Assembly (NCBI RefSeq): GCF_009380155.1
Contig: NZ_WHUV01000002.1
Location: forward strand, 992,001 to 1,056,000
Direction: 5' to 3'
Source of the DNA: Pseudomonas piscis
GTDB taxonomy: Bacteria > Pseudomonadota > Gammaproteobacteria > Pseudomonadales > Pseudomonadaceae
DNA length: 64,000 nt
In this document: positions 1-7,730 of the stretch, piece by piece
Layout of the letters: every line of letters starts with the position of its first letter
How positions within the stretch are numbered: the stretch's first letter is position 1
Translations under genes and position numbers: made by a program
Notes under the pieces: generated by a model
Told to the model about the DNA's origin: nothing
Databases searched by the model: none
The model's input: only the letters and a program-made list of their open reading frames with translations

Positions 1-146
1 CGGTAGAAGTGCATGACGGCACCGATCAGGTACTCGCTGAAACGCCCGGTGAAGGCCACTCCCGCCGGGTCGCAATCGATCCAGCGCACCGTGCGCCGCA
101 CCGTGAACGGCTGATGGTCGACGACCATCTCGACACTCTCGTTCAT
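1..146 (-). CDS. Hotdog-fold acyl-CoA thioesterase, 5' part only
   Basis: Only the first 48 residues lie in the window; the rest runs off the left edge. The peptide contains WIDCDPAGVAFTGRFSEYL, which matches the D-x-D-x-x-G-x-V-x-x-x-x-Y pattern of 4-hydroxybenzoyl-CoA-type thioesterases, with the Asp near residue 26 as the likely catalytic residue. Its ATG overlaps the TGA of the upstream flavoprotein gene in an ATGA, so it is the distal gene of the aromatic operon. It would release a free hydroxy-aromatic acid from its CoA ester (inference). The exact substrate cannot be read from the sequence. Confidence 0.7.
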   Translation of the reverse strand, partial: MNESVEMVVDHQPFTVRRTVRWIDCDPAGVAFTGRFSEYLIGAVMHFY

Positions 147-1306
147 GCCGGGCTCCCGACACGACCCAGGCGCGCCATCAGTTCCGGGTATTCGCGGCGC
201 AGGCGCTGGTCATCCACGCGGCCGGTGCGGGTCATGAACTGGTAGACGAATTGCTCGGCGCTGTAGTCGTCCATCCAGCGCGCCATGTCCTCGTACCACA
301 GGTAGGAGCGCTCCGAGGCGCGGATCAGCTTCTGCTTGCTGGGCTTGTGGCCCTGCTCGTAGGCCGCGAGGCCAGCCAGGGCATCGCCGTTGCAATGAAG
401 CAGCGCCCGGGCCAGGGCAATGGAGTCGTTCATGGCGATGCGCGTGCCCGAACCGATGGAGAAATGCGCGCTGGCCAGGGCATCGCCCACCAGCACGTGG
501 CGGCCATGGGTCCAGTGGGCATTGCGGATCACCGGGAACTGGCGCCAGACCACCCGGGCGCCACCGTCGAGCAACGGCGCGCCTTGCAACTCGGGGGCGA
601 AGATCTTTTCCATCAGCGCCTGGCGCTGGCCGTCGCTGAGGCTGCCCAGGTCCAGGCGCTGCCAGGTAGCGTCGTCGCACTCGGCGACGAAGGTGCTCAT
701 GGTGTCGCTGTAGGCGTAGTAATGGGCCACGAAATGCCCGCCGCCATACTTGCGGAACACCAGCGCCGAGGCGTCGAACACCTTGGGCGTGCCGTACCAG
801 GCGAAGTGGTTGCCCAGGGTGCTGCTGGTGGTGCCGAAACCGCCTTCGAAGGCCCGGCGCACCACCGAGTTGATACCGTCGGCGCCCACCACCACATCGG
901 CGTCGTCCAGCCCCAGGCGGGCCAGGTCGGCAAGGCTTTCCAGGCGTTCGCGGTAATGCACCCGCACTCCCGCGGCTTCGGCTTGCTGCTCGAGGATCTG
1001 CAACAGGGTCAGGCGTGGAATGGCCCCGCCCTTGACCGGCAGGCGGATATCGATGGCGGTTTCCGCCTGCACGATCACCTGGTGTTCGTGCTGCTTGGTG
1101 GCGGCACACAGGGCGTCATAGGACGCCTCGTCAGCCTCGCGCAGTTGCTGCAGCCCGCTGTCGGCCAGCACCACGCCAAAACCGAAGGTCGCGTCCGCCG
1201 CGTTCTGCTCCACCACTTCCACTTGCCAGTCCGGCGCGCCGCGCTTGAGCAGCAAGCCCAGGTAGAGCCCCGAAGGGCCGCCACCGACAATCGCGATCTT
1301 CATCAC
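143..1306 (-). CDS. FAD-dependent aromatic acyl-CoA hydroxylase-like monooxygenase
   Basis: This 387-aa flavoprotein starts with the dinucleotide motif GGGPSGLYLGLLLK and carries the second FAD motif GADGINSVVR and the GD motif region VLVGDALASAHFSIGSGT. The HFSIGSGT stretch is typical of the salicyloyl-CoA 5-hydroxylase and anthraniloyl-CoA monooxygenase group, which act on CoA thioesters rather than free acids (family knowledge). It overlaps both the thioesterase gene (ATGA) and the VOC gene (ATGA), so translation is probably coupled. In context it would hydroxylate an aryl-CoA made by the ligase upstream. The precise ring substrate is unknown; salicyloyl-CoA is one candidate. Confidence 0.75.
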   Translation of the reverse strand: MMKIAIVGGGPSGLYLGLLLKRGAPDWQVEVVEQNAADATFGFGVVLADSGLQQLREADEASYDALCAATKQHEHQVIVQAETAIDIRLPVKGGAIPRLTLLQILEQQAEAAGVRVHYRERLESLADLARLGLDDADVVVGADGINSVVRRAFEGGFGTTSSTLGNHFAWYGTPKVFDASALVFRKYGGGHFVAHYYAYSDTMSTFVAECDDATWQRLDLGSLSDGQRQALMEKIFAPELQGAPLLDGGARVVWRQFPVIRNAHWTHGRHVLVGDALASAHFSIGSGTRIAMNDSIALARALLHCNGDALAGLAAYEQGHKPSKQKLIRASERSYLWYEDMARWMDDYSAEQFVYQFMTRTGRVDDQRLRREYPELMARLGRVGSPA

Positions 1307-2145
1307 TGCTCTCCCCGGCTGATCTGCAACCGATAACGGTCGAATTCACTCACCTGGCCGACGAAACCACCGGTCAACGCGGCGTTCCACAAGGCCGGCA
1401 CGAAGCCCAGCTGCTTGCGCTCGAACACCAGGGCGTCTTCGGTGGTGATCTTCCAATAGCCGTTGCCGAGCTTTTCCAGGTGCACGCCGCTGGCCTGCTG
1501 CGCCGCTTGCACCAACGGCGAGAACTCCGGCGCATCGAGCACGTACAAGGCCAGCTCGTCGTCGGCCCCGGGATCGATGGCCCTGGCCTTGGCCCGCCAT
1601 ACCTGGTCGATGCTGGTGAATGCACCGCCACTGGCCTGCAGGCCGTCTTCCAGGGCCATGGCCGCTTCCAGGGTGCGGGTGGCATCCTCGGCGTCCAGGG
1701 CGTCCATCGGCCGCTCCTGGATGGTGATCTCCAGGTAGTAGCCGTTCGGATCGTTGAAATAGATCGACTCGATCAGCTCGTGGCGGATCTGGAAGATCAA
1801 CGCGATGCCCTGGCTCTCCAGGCGCTCGCGCCAGGCCAGCAACTCCTCGCGGCTGTCGACGCGCCAGGCGGTGTGGGTGGCCTCGTAGCGGTAGTCCGCC
1901 ACGGGCTGGGTGTAGTCCGGCTGCTCGGTGTTGATGTAGTAGAAGAACGCGATGGTGCTGTGCTGGCCGCTGTCGAAGAAAAAGTGCAGGAAATCGGGGT
2001 GGTTGGACGGTCCCCAACCACGGGCCGAGATCGCATGAACCAGCGGCAGCCCCAATTTGTCGCGGTAGAACTCCACGGTCTCGCGCAGTTTCCAGGTGGG
2101 CCTGGCACTGTGGTGGACGCCTTTGAGAACGGGCTGGTTTGCCAT
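1303..2145 (-). CDS. VOC (glyoxalase/extradiol-type) metal-dependent enzyme
   Basis: This protein has 280 aa. The start at 2145 is preferred because AAGGAG sits about 8 nt upstream; a longer open frame to 2196 has no such site. Residues 1-145 form a vicinal-oxygen-chelate domain, with His in GVHHSA, His in THTAWRV and Glu in YYLEITIQ as the probable metal triad. The last 130 residues are an extension I do not recognise. VOC enzymes include extradiol dioxygenases, glyoxalases and isomerases, so ring cleavage is plausible here but not proven. The gene overlaps the flavoprotein gene by 4 bp and lies 26 bp after the ligase gene. Confidence 0.7.
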   Translation of the reverse strand: MANQPVLKGVHHSARPTWKLRETVEFYRDKLGLPLVHAISARGWGPSNHPDFLHFFFDSGQHSTIAFFYYINTEQPDYTQPVADYRYEATHTAWRVDSREELLAWRERLESQGIALIFQIRHELIESIYFNDPNGYYLEITIQERPMDALDAEDATRTLEAAMALEDGLQASGGAFTSIDQVWRAKARAIDPGADDELALYVLDAPEFSPLVQAAQQASGVHLEKLGNGYWKITTEDALVFERKQLGFVPALWNAALTGGFVGQVSEFDRYRLQISRGEQ

Positions 2146-2170
2146 TTTCGGTACTCCTTTGAACGGTCTG

Positions 2171-3904
2171 TCAGTTCGCTTGCTTGGCCTTTTCATGCAG
2201 CACGTTGGCCTCGACCTGCTCGCGCAGTTTTTCCTTGCTGAGCTTGCCGGAGGCTGTCAGCGGGAAGGCCTCCAGCACTTCGATGCGCTCCGGCCACTTG
2301 AACTTGGCCAGGCCGTAGTCCTCGAGGAAGGCGCCCAGCTCGGCGACCGTGGGCGCGGCGAAACCGTCGCGCAGCACCAGGGCGGCGCACAGGCGCTCAT
2401 CGAATACCGGGCATGGGTAACCCACGGCCGCCACCGCGGCGACGGCCGGATGCCCGGCGACCGCCAGTTCGACTTCCTCGCAATTGATCTTTTCGCCACC
2501 GCGGCTGACCAGGTCCTTCAGGCGGCCGCAGAACACGAAGTAGGTCTTGCCGTCCAGGACCTTGGTGTACATCAGGTCGCCGGAGCGGTAGTAACCGTCG
2601 CGGGTGAAGGTTTCGCGGTTGCGCTCCTCGGCACGGAAATAGCCGTGGATGGTGTACGGCCCCTTGAACGCCGGCTCGCCGATCTCGCCGGGCTCGGCGT
2701 CCTGCTCGGTGCCGGGCACCAGGATGCGGATGTCGTCGAAGGCCGAGACTGGCCGGCCATTGGTAGTGTCGTGGGCCTCGGCCCCGTCTTCGCGGTGGCC
2801 GAACATGATCACGCCTTCGGTGATGCCGAACACATTGTGGGTCCGCACCCCCAGCAGCTTCTGCAACTTGGCGGCACTGTTGGCCACCAGCACGCCCCGG
2901 GCATTGCCCAGGTCGACCCGGCCATCCTGGATCGCCGATTCCAGGCGAGCGATGATCGGCCCGCCAAGCATCAGCCAGGTCGGCCTGGTCGAGGCGATCA
3001 ACGCAATCAGGGTTTCCGGCTGCAGGTCGGGGGTCACTGTGATGGTGCCGCCGGTCATCAGGAACGGCCCGAAGCAGCAACCCATGTTGAGGTTGTGCAC
3101 CATCGGTTGCGGCATGAACAGCACGTCGTCAGCCCGGTAATCGAGCCACTGGGCCACGGCGCGCATGTTGTACAGGTACTCGTTGTGAAAGCGCGGGATG
3201 ATCTTCGGCACCCCGGTGGTGCCGCCGGACAGCTGGTAGACCGCCACCTGGAACGGGTCCAGGCGCACGCCTTGCAACAGCGCTTCGGCACTGGCCAGGT
3301 CGATGCCGTCCACCAGCGCATCCTGGTGCAGCACGCCGTCCTGGGCCGGGCCCCGGACCTGCATGATCAACTGCAACGACGGCGTGGCTTCGCGCATCTT
3401 GCGGGCGAAACCGATGCTGTCGAACTTGGCGTCATCGCCCTGGACGATATGCAGCCTGGCCTCGGCCAGGTTGGCCAGGTAGCCGATCTCGCGCTCGCGG
3501 TGCGCCGCCAGGGTGCAGATCGGGATCAACCCGGCCTTGAGGCAGGCGAGGAAGGCGATCACCAGTTGCTCGCTGTCGCGCAGCTGGAACACCACCGGGT
3601 CCAGCGGTTGCAGGCCCTGCTGCAGGAAGGCCCCCGCCAGGCGAGTGGAGCGCTGGTCCAGCTCACGATAGGTGATGCGCAGCCCGGGGCCGAGCAGCGC
3701 GACGTTGTCCGGGTACTGGCGGGCGATGGCGGCAAAACCATCGACCAGAGTCTGGAAACCGAGCACCCCTTCACGCAGGTAGCGCTCGAGCTCGCCCTGG
3801 GGCGGATAGACCACCCCGGGAATCGGCGCGGCGACGTGGCGCAGGGGTTCGCCGCGGGTATCCGAGGCAGTGGCGGAAGAGGCTTGAGTTGTTGTAATTG
3901 TCAT
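2171..3904 (-). CDS. Aryl-acid AMP ligase / aryl-CoA synthetase (DhbE/EntE-like)
   Basis: The 577-aa adenylate-forming enzyme has the P-loop-like motif LSGGTTGVPK, the ITEG motif, GYYRSGDL, the hinge GRLKDLVSRGGEKI and the C-terminal catalytic lysine in LTASGKLSKEKL. Its overall pattern (PMVHNLNMGCCFGPF, RPVSAFDDIRI) resembles 2,3-dihydroxybenzoate-AMP ligases and the salicylate-AMP ligase type. It would activate an aromatic carboxylic acid as the entry step of the cluster (inference from neighbours). It is followed by the VOC, hydroxylase and thioesterase genes in one tight minus-strand run. Whether it transfers to free CoA itself or needs another enzyme cannot be told. Confidence 0.78.
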   Translation of the reverse strand: MTITTTQASSATASDTRGEPLRHVAAPIPGVVYPPQGELERYLREGVLGFQTLVDGFAAIARQYPDNVALLGPGLRITYRELDQRSTRLAGAFLQQGLQPLDPVVFQLRDSEQLVIAFLACLKAGLIPICTLAAHREREIGYLANLAEARLHIVQGDDAKFDSIGFARKMREATPSLQLIMQVRGPAQDGVLHQDALVDGIDLASAEALLQGVRLDPFQVAVYQLSGGTTGVPKIIPRFHNEYLYNMRAVAQWLDYRADDVLFMPQPMVHNLNMGCCFGPFLMTGGTITVTPDLQPETLIALIASTRPTWLMLGGPIIARLESAIQDGRVDLGNARGVLVANSAAKLQKLLGVRTHNVFGITEGVIMFGHREDGAEAHDTTNGRPVSAFDDIRILVPGTEQDAEPGEIGEPAFKGPYTIHGYFRAEERNRETFTRDGYYRSGDLMYTKVLDGKTYFVFCGRLKDLVSRGGEKINCEEVELAVAGHPAVAAVAAVGYPCPVFDERLCAALVLRDGFAAPTVAELGAFLEDYGLAKFKWPERIEVLEAFPLTASGKLSKEKLREQVEANVLHEKAKQAN

Positions 3905-3956
3905 GACTGCACGCTCTTGATCGTTAGGATGCTTGGCCGTTCAGGCTCTTGGTCGT

Positions 3957-5207
3957 CTAGAAGTGGTCCTGGAGCCACCGTTGCAAATGCCTGCCGGCGA
4001 GGATCTGGCCGCTGGTCTCGGCTTCCTCCAGGGCCTGGCCGTGATGGTTGCCGCGCACCCGCTGGCGCTCCTTGCTGGATGCTGGAATGGCGTCGTAGAT
4101 GGCGTCGGCGTCACCGGGGAATACGCAGTTGTCGCCGCTGTACTCGATCAGCAGCAGGGGCTGCTCCATGGCCCCGGCGCACTTGGCCAGGGAGGCGTTC
4201 GAGGACAACCCGGACCAGGTCGACAGCCACGACTCCGGGGTCACCGTGCGGGCGAAGCTGACGCTGCCCAGGTTGGAAATAAACGGGTCGCTGCCCCACA
4301 GGGAGCCGACATAGCGGTCGGACGGGTCGAGGCTGGTGTCCCAGCAGCGCAGGTCGGCATCGGTGCGCCACACCTGGAAGATCGGGCCATGGCTGGCCAC
4401 GGCCTTGTCCTGGCGCGAGCCACCGCTCTTGAGGCGCTCGCGCGCGGCCTGGCGTTGTTCGACCAGGTGCCGGGCGAAGGTATCGATGCGAGCGACCCGC
4501 TGGCGCTGCGCGGCGCGATAACGCTCGATGAACTCGGCGCTGTAGCGCGAGCTGTCCGGCGGTGCGCAAAAGCCATTGGCGGCGCTGAACGGATCGAGCC
4601 GCGGATCCACCGAGAACGGGTCCAGCTCATCGGTGACCGAGGGGTCCAGGGCGTTCATCAGCAAGATGCCCTGGCCCGGATGCGGCGACACCAGGGCGAT
4701 GCCGTCCGCCGCGGGCAGGTCGGCACTGGCGAAACGGGTGGGCCGTCCGGCGGGGGTATGGCTGATGCGCTGTTCGGGAGCGCACAGGGCCTGCTGGTTG
4801 TAGAAGGCGAACAGCCCGGCGCCCCCCGAATTGCCCAGCAGCACGATGGTCTCGAAACCCTGCGTCCGCAGGTGACGCATGCCGGCGGCGACATCGTAAA
4901 GCGCGAATTCGTGCTCCAGGCGCAGGTCGTTGCCGATCGAGCGCGCGCCCTGGACCCAGCAAGCCCAGCCCGCATCCAGGGCATCGGGCACCAGGTAGTG
5001 GGTCAGCACCAGCTCGCGAGGATGCATGATGAACAGCACCTTGCGCTCGCCACCCCGGGAAAACAGCATGCCCAGGGCGCCTTGGCCGTCTTCGGTCAGC
5101 AACGGGTACGGGGTGGATCGATACGGCTCGAGCATGCGCTGGGCACTCCAGGATGCACCACGCAGACCGGCGGTCACTGCGACTTTCTTGTTGTTGGGAT
5201 TAGCCAC
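3957..5207 (-). CDS. Alpha/beta hydrolase of the aromatic operon
   Basis: This 416-aa protein is likely the first gene of the operon. A GTG start at 5207 is chosen because AGGAGG lies 7 nt upstream (5215-5220). The nucleophile elbow is GNSGGAG, near residue 123, and a late acid/His region includes EYSGDNCVFPGDAD and RGNHHGQ. No signal peptide is seen, so it is cytosolic. A role as an ester, thioester or C-C hydrolase on a pathway intermediate fits the setting, but the substrate is unknown. Two copies of a 19-bp palindrome lie just upstream, at 5252-5270 and 5296-5314, and are likely operators. Confidence 0.7.
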   Translation of the reverse strand: MANPNNKKVAVTAGLRGASWSAQRMLEPYRSTPYPLLTEDGQGALGMLFSRGGERKVLFIMHPRELVLTHYLVPDALDAGWACWVQGARSIGNDLRLEHEFALYDVAAGMRHLRTQGFETIVLLGNSGGAGLFAFYNQQALCAPEQRISHTPAGRPTRFASADLPAADGIALVSPHPGQGILLMNALDPSVTDELDPFSVDPRLDPFSAANGFCAPPDSSRYSAEFIERYRAAQRQRVARIDTFARHLVEQRQAARERLKSGGSRQDKAVASHGPIFQVWRTDADLRCWDTSLDPSDRYVGSLWGSDPFISNLGSVSFARTVTPESWLSTWSGLSSNASLAKCAGAMEQPLLLIEYSGDNCVFPGDADAIYDAIPASSKERQRVRGNHHGQALEEAETSGQILAGRHLQRWLQDHF

Positions 5208-5251
5208 GACGGGCCCTCCTGCCAGATCCCGAAGGATCGCTTACAAGCAAT

Positions 5252-5270
5252 AATTGAGATGCACTCAATT
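5252..5270. promoter_or_regulatory. Palindromic operator copy 1
   Basis: AATTGAGATGCACTCAATT is a perfect 7-bp inverted repeat with a 5-bp spacer; the flanking T and A extend the arms to 8 bp. It lies 45 bp upstream of the GTG start of the hydrolase gene. Three further copies with the same spacing lie nearby, so this is probably the binding site of the TetR regulator at 5726. Confidence 0.65.
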
Positions 5271-5295
5271 AAACCTGAAGCCAGACTAGAACAAC

Positions 5296-5314
5296 AATTG
5301 AGATAGTGTCAATT
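5296..5314. promoter_or_regulatory. Palindromic operator copy 2
   Basis: AATTGAGATAGTGTCAATT keeps the arms and 5-bp spacer of copy 1 with one arm change. It starts 44 bp (about four helical turns) from copy 1, which would place two bound dimers on the same face of the DNA (inference). It overlaps the stop codon of the truncated LysR ORF. Confidence 0.6.
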
Positions 5315-5644
5315 ATAGTCCTGAAAAAATTTCCCGCCCTCGCCCGAAGGCGCTTGTGGATAGCCGGCCAACACCACCTCCAGCGCCCCGAGGGCCGGTT
5401 GCAGGTCCTCGGCCAGGCGGATGGCGAAGGGGGTGGGCGCCAGTTGTCGGCCTGTGCGCAGGAACAGCGGATCGTTGAAGCGCCGGCGCAACTTGCCCAG
5501 CACATTGCTCACCGCGGGCTGGGTCAGGCCCAGGCAGTGCGCCGCATGGGAGACGTTGCGCTCGCGGTAGACCGCGACGAAGGCCACCAGGGCGTTGAGG
5601 TCCAGGCTGCGCAGCAGGCAGGGGTCGAGGGAAGTGGATGGCAT
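5309..5644 (-). pseudogene. Truncated LysR-type regulator (HTH part only)
   Basis: The 111-aa ORF has a clear LysR winged-helix domain at residues 13-75: DLNALVAFVAVYRERNVSHA, then LTQPAVSNVLGKLR and DPLFLRTGRQLAPTP. After about residue 95 it ends in GGKFFQDYN, without the roughly 200-residue effector domain of the family. No remnant of that domain can be seen before the next gene, 100 bp away. It is either a decayed regulator or a short DNA-binding protein that lost its sensor. Its ATG directly abuts operator copy 3, and its end lies inside copy 2. Confidence 0.6.
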
Positions 5645-5663
5645 AATTGACAGGCCCTTAATT
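5645..5663. promoter_or_regulatory. Palindromic operator copy 3
   Basis: AATTGACAGGCCCTTAATT fits the AATTGAG-N5-CTCAATT pattern with one change per arm. It lies directly upstream of the LysR-fragment ATG, in the region shared with the tetR gene. Together with copy 4 its outer arms form a 12-bp inverted repeat (TAATTGACAGGC / GCCTGTCAATTA, at 5644-5655 and 5697-5708). Confidence 0.5.
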
Positions 5664-5688
5664 TGAACCCGGCAAAAGCTAGATGCTA

Positions 5689-5707
5689 ATCTGAGAGCCT
5701 GTCAATT
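5689..5707. promoter_or_regulatory. Palindromic operator copy 4
   Basis: ATCTGAGAGCCTGTCAATT has one perfect GTCAATT arm and one arm matching at five of seven positions. It ends 18 bp before the tetR ATG, a position suited to autorepression. Confidence 0.45.
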
Positions 5708-5725
5708 AGCCCATGGGACATCTGG

Positions 5726-6460
5726 ATGTCTGAGAAACCCGCCTCCCCCGTCACCGCCAAGGCCGCCCCTCGCAAACGTTCGGGACGTCGTCCCAAGGGC
5801 GACCAGGACGTCTCGCGCGAGGCCATGATCAACTGCGCCATCGGCATCGCCCAGGGCGAATCCCTGGCGGAGGTCAGCATGGTCAGGATCGGCAAGGAAC
5901 TGGGGGTCGCCGCCGGCATGGTCCACTATCACCTGGGCAACCGCGACGAACTGATCAGCGCGGTGATCAACGCCGCGTTCAAAGAGCGCCTGCAGCAACT
6001 GCCGCCGATCACCGGCCACTGGCGCCAGGACATCGAGGCCTTCGCCCACTCGTCGCTGGCGATCCTCGAACGCTGGCCGGGCCTGGCGACCTACATCCTC
6101 ACCGAAAACAAGTTCCGCCTGTTCCAGCGCGTGCAGCCGGGCGAGATCGACTATGGCCTGGCCTACTTCGATCACATCGGCCGGATCCTCGAACAGGCCG
6201 CCCTGCCCCAGCCCTTCGCCGCCATGGCCTATCACCTGTTGCTGCTGTTCATCTCGGTGATCGCCGCAGAAAAGGAAAACCACCAGGCGCCACAAGCCCA
6301 CGGCGACTTCATCAGCGGCTACCTGGCCAGGTCCGCCGGCGACTATCCGGGAGCGGCCTTCCTCGGCACGCACTTTGTCCAGGTCAACAGCGGCTCCACC
6401 TTCGAAGCCGGCCTGGGCCTGCTGCTGGATGGTTTCGAAGCCTGGCGCCGACCGGCCTGA
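5726..6460 (+). CDS. TetR-family transcriptional regulator
   Basis: This 244-aa protein has a basic N-terminal tail (KRSGRRPKGDQ) followed by a TetR helix-turn-helix at about residues 30-75, with MVRIGKELGVAAGMVHYHLGN as the recognition region. The C-terminal half is the all-helical ligand-binding part. It is divergent from the aromatic operon and the likely reader of the 19-bp palindromes placed before its own start and before the hydrolase gene. By analogy with the family, an acyl-CoA or aromatic intermediate would be the inducer; this is inference. It is followed after 15 bp by a convergent AraC gene that belongs to another cluster. Confidence 0.85.
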   Translation: MSEKPASPVTAKAAPRKRSGRRPKGDQDVSREAMINCAIGIAQGESLAEVSMVRIGKELGVAAGMVHYHLGNRDELISAVINAAFKERLQQLPPITGHWRQDIEAFAHSSLAILERWPGLATYILTENKFRLFQRVQPGEIDYGLAYFDHIGRILEQAALPQPFAAMAYHLLLLFISVIAAEKENHQAPQAHGDFISGYLARSAGDYPGAAFLGTHFVQVNSGSTFEAGLGLLLDGFEAWRRPA

Positions 6461-6475
6461 GGACCCCGCTCGCCT

Positions 6476-7546
6476 TCAGGCCGACCCTGGTTCCAAGCCG
6501 CGATGGGCCTGGCGCCACTGGATCGGGCTGACGCCGTACCAGCGGCGAAAGGCCCGGGAAAACGCGCTGATTTCCGAATAGCCCAGGGCCAGGGCCAGCT
6601 CGGAGATCGGCAGGGTCGATTGCTGCAGGTAGTACAGCGCCAGTTCCTGGCGCACGGTGTCCACCAGGCTCGAGAAGGTCAGGCCGCTTTCCCCCAGGCG
6701 GCGCTGGATGGTCCAGCTGGGCATGCGCAGGTTATGGGCCACTTGCTCCAGGCACGGGTAACCCTCGCCGAGCAGGTCGCGCACCTGGGCCCGCACCTCG
6801 GCGACCATGTCCGGACGGGCCTGGTCGCCGCCGGCCACCGCGAGCTTGTGCAGGCTCTCCAAGAGGATCGCCAGCAGTTTCGGGTCGTGCCCGGGCATCG
6901 GCCGCTGCAGCACGCTGCGGCGAAACACCAGCGCGTTGCAGGGTTGGCCGAACAGTACCGGGGCATCGAACACCTTGCAGTGCTCATGCCAGGCCTCGGG
7001 CTGCGGATGCTCGAAATGCACCCGCTCCGGCGCCCAGTTCTGGCCCAGGGCATGGCGTATCAGGTTGGCGAACATGCCCAGGGACAGCTCGGCATCCTGG
7101 CGCTTGCGCAAGATGGCGCCGTATTGCACCTGGTAGTCGAAGCGACACAGCTCGCCGTCCTCCACCAATCGCAGCAGGCTGCCCTGCTGGTGCGCCGGAA
7201 AGGCCCGGGCGACGTTGCGCAGGCCCTCGCCAAGGGTCGCCGAGCACATCCCCACATAACCCAGCAGGCCCAGGGAGTCCGGACGGAACTGCTGGCCATA
7301 GCGCAGGCCGAAATTATGGTTGCCGGTCTGCCGTGCCGCCTCCTCGAACACCGAGCAATACTGGTTCAGGTCCAGGCTCAGGGTCGGGTGCAGCAGTTGC
7401 TCGGGATCGATGCCGGTCATGCCCAGGATGCGTTCGGGATTACCGCCGTGCATCTGGATGAAATCGCTCAGGCCGCTGGCGGCCGAGGCCAGGACGCCGA
7501 CCTGGCTTTCATGGGGACGGCTCGTGGACGTGGTGATGAGGGGCAC
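6476..7546 (-). CDS. AraC-family regulator with Arabinose_bd-type N-terminal domain
   Basis: The product has 356 aa. The GTG at 7546 is chosen because AAGGAGG lies at 7553-7559; a longer frame to 7771 has no site and low-quality sequence. Residues about 20-210 match the large N-terminal domain of OruR/ArgR-like AraC proteins (FGLRYGQQFRPDSLGLLGY). The C-terminal 100 residues hold the two HTH motifs, ending in LALALGYSEISAFSRAFRRWYGVSPIQWR. It lies immediately downstream of the kinase gene in the same direction. It probably senses the substrate of the kinase/permease/PLP cluster (inference). Confidence 0.82.
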   Translation of the reverse strand: MPLITTSTSRPHESQVGVLASAASGLSDFIQMHGGNPERILGMTGIDPEQLLHPTLSLDLNQYCSVFEEAARQTGNHNFGLRYGQQFRPDSLGLLGYVGMCSATLGEGLRNVARAFPAHQQGSLLRLVEDGELCRFDYQVQYGAILRKRQDAELSLGMFANLIRHALGQNWAPERVHFEHPQPEAWHEHCKVFDAPVLFGQPCNALVFRRSVLQRPMPGHDPKLLAILLESLHKLAVAGGDQARPDMVAEVRAQVRDLLGEGYPCLEQVAHNLRMPSWTIQRRLGESGLTFSSLVDTVRQELALYYLQQSTLPISELALALGYSEISAFSRAFRRWYGVSPIQWRQAHRGLEPGSA

Positions 7547-7648
7547 CGGGAACCTCCTTGCGCAATCACCATGGACGGGGGGCTGGACTACGCAAGTTCC
7601 ATTCCAGATCCCCGCCTGGCCCCGCGGCGCCGGGCTCCGTGGTCTCAA

Positions 7649-7705
7649 GCCCGGCACTGTCGGCGCTAGGCGTTGCTCGGTGCCGGGCGACAGTGCACCG
7701 GTGCA
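7649..7705. promoter_or_regulatory. Inverted repeats between kinase and araC genes
   Basis: Two symmetric elements lie here: a stem GCCCGGCAC (7649-7657) / GTGCCGGGC (7680-7688), and a perfect 12-bp palindrome TGCACCGGTGCA (7694-7705). No T-run follows, so a classic terminator is unlikely. They could act as an mRNA hairpin or an operator in front of the AraC gene. Confidence 0.3.
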
Positions 7706-7730
7706 GGGCGTAGCGGTTTGTAACATCGAT

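Noticed and set aside
2096..4261. Long + strand open frame (over 700 codons) opposite the ligase and hydrolase genes
   Set aside because: It lies antisense to clear enzymes, has low-complexity His/Gln/Gly-rich content and no domain; it is a GC-rich shadow frame.
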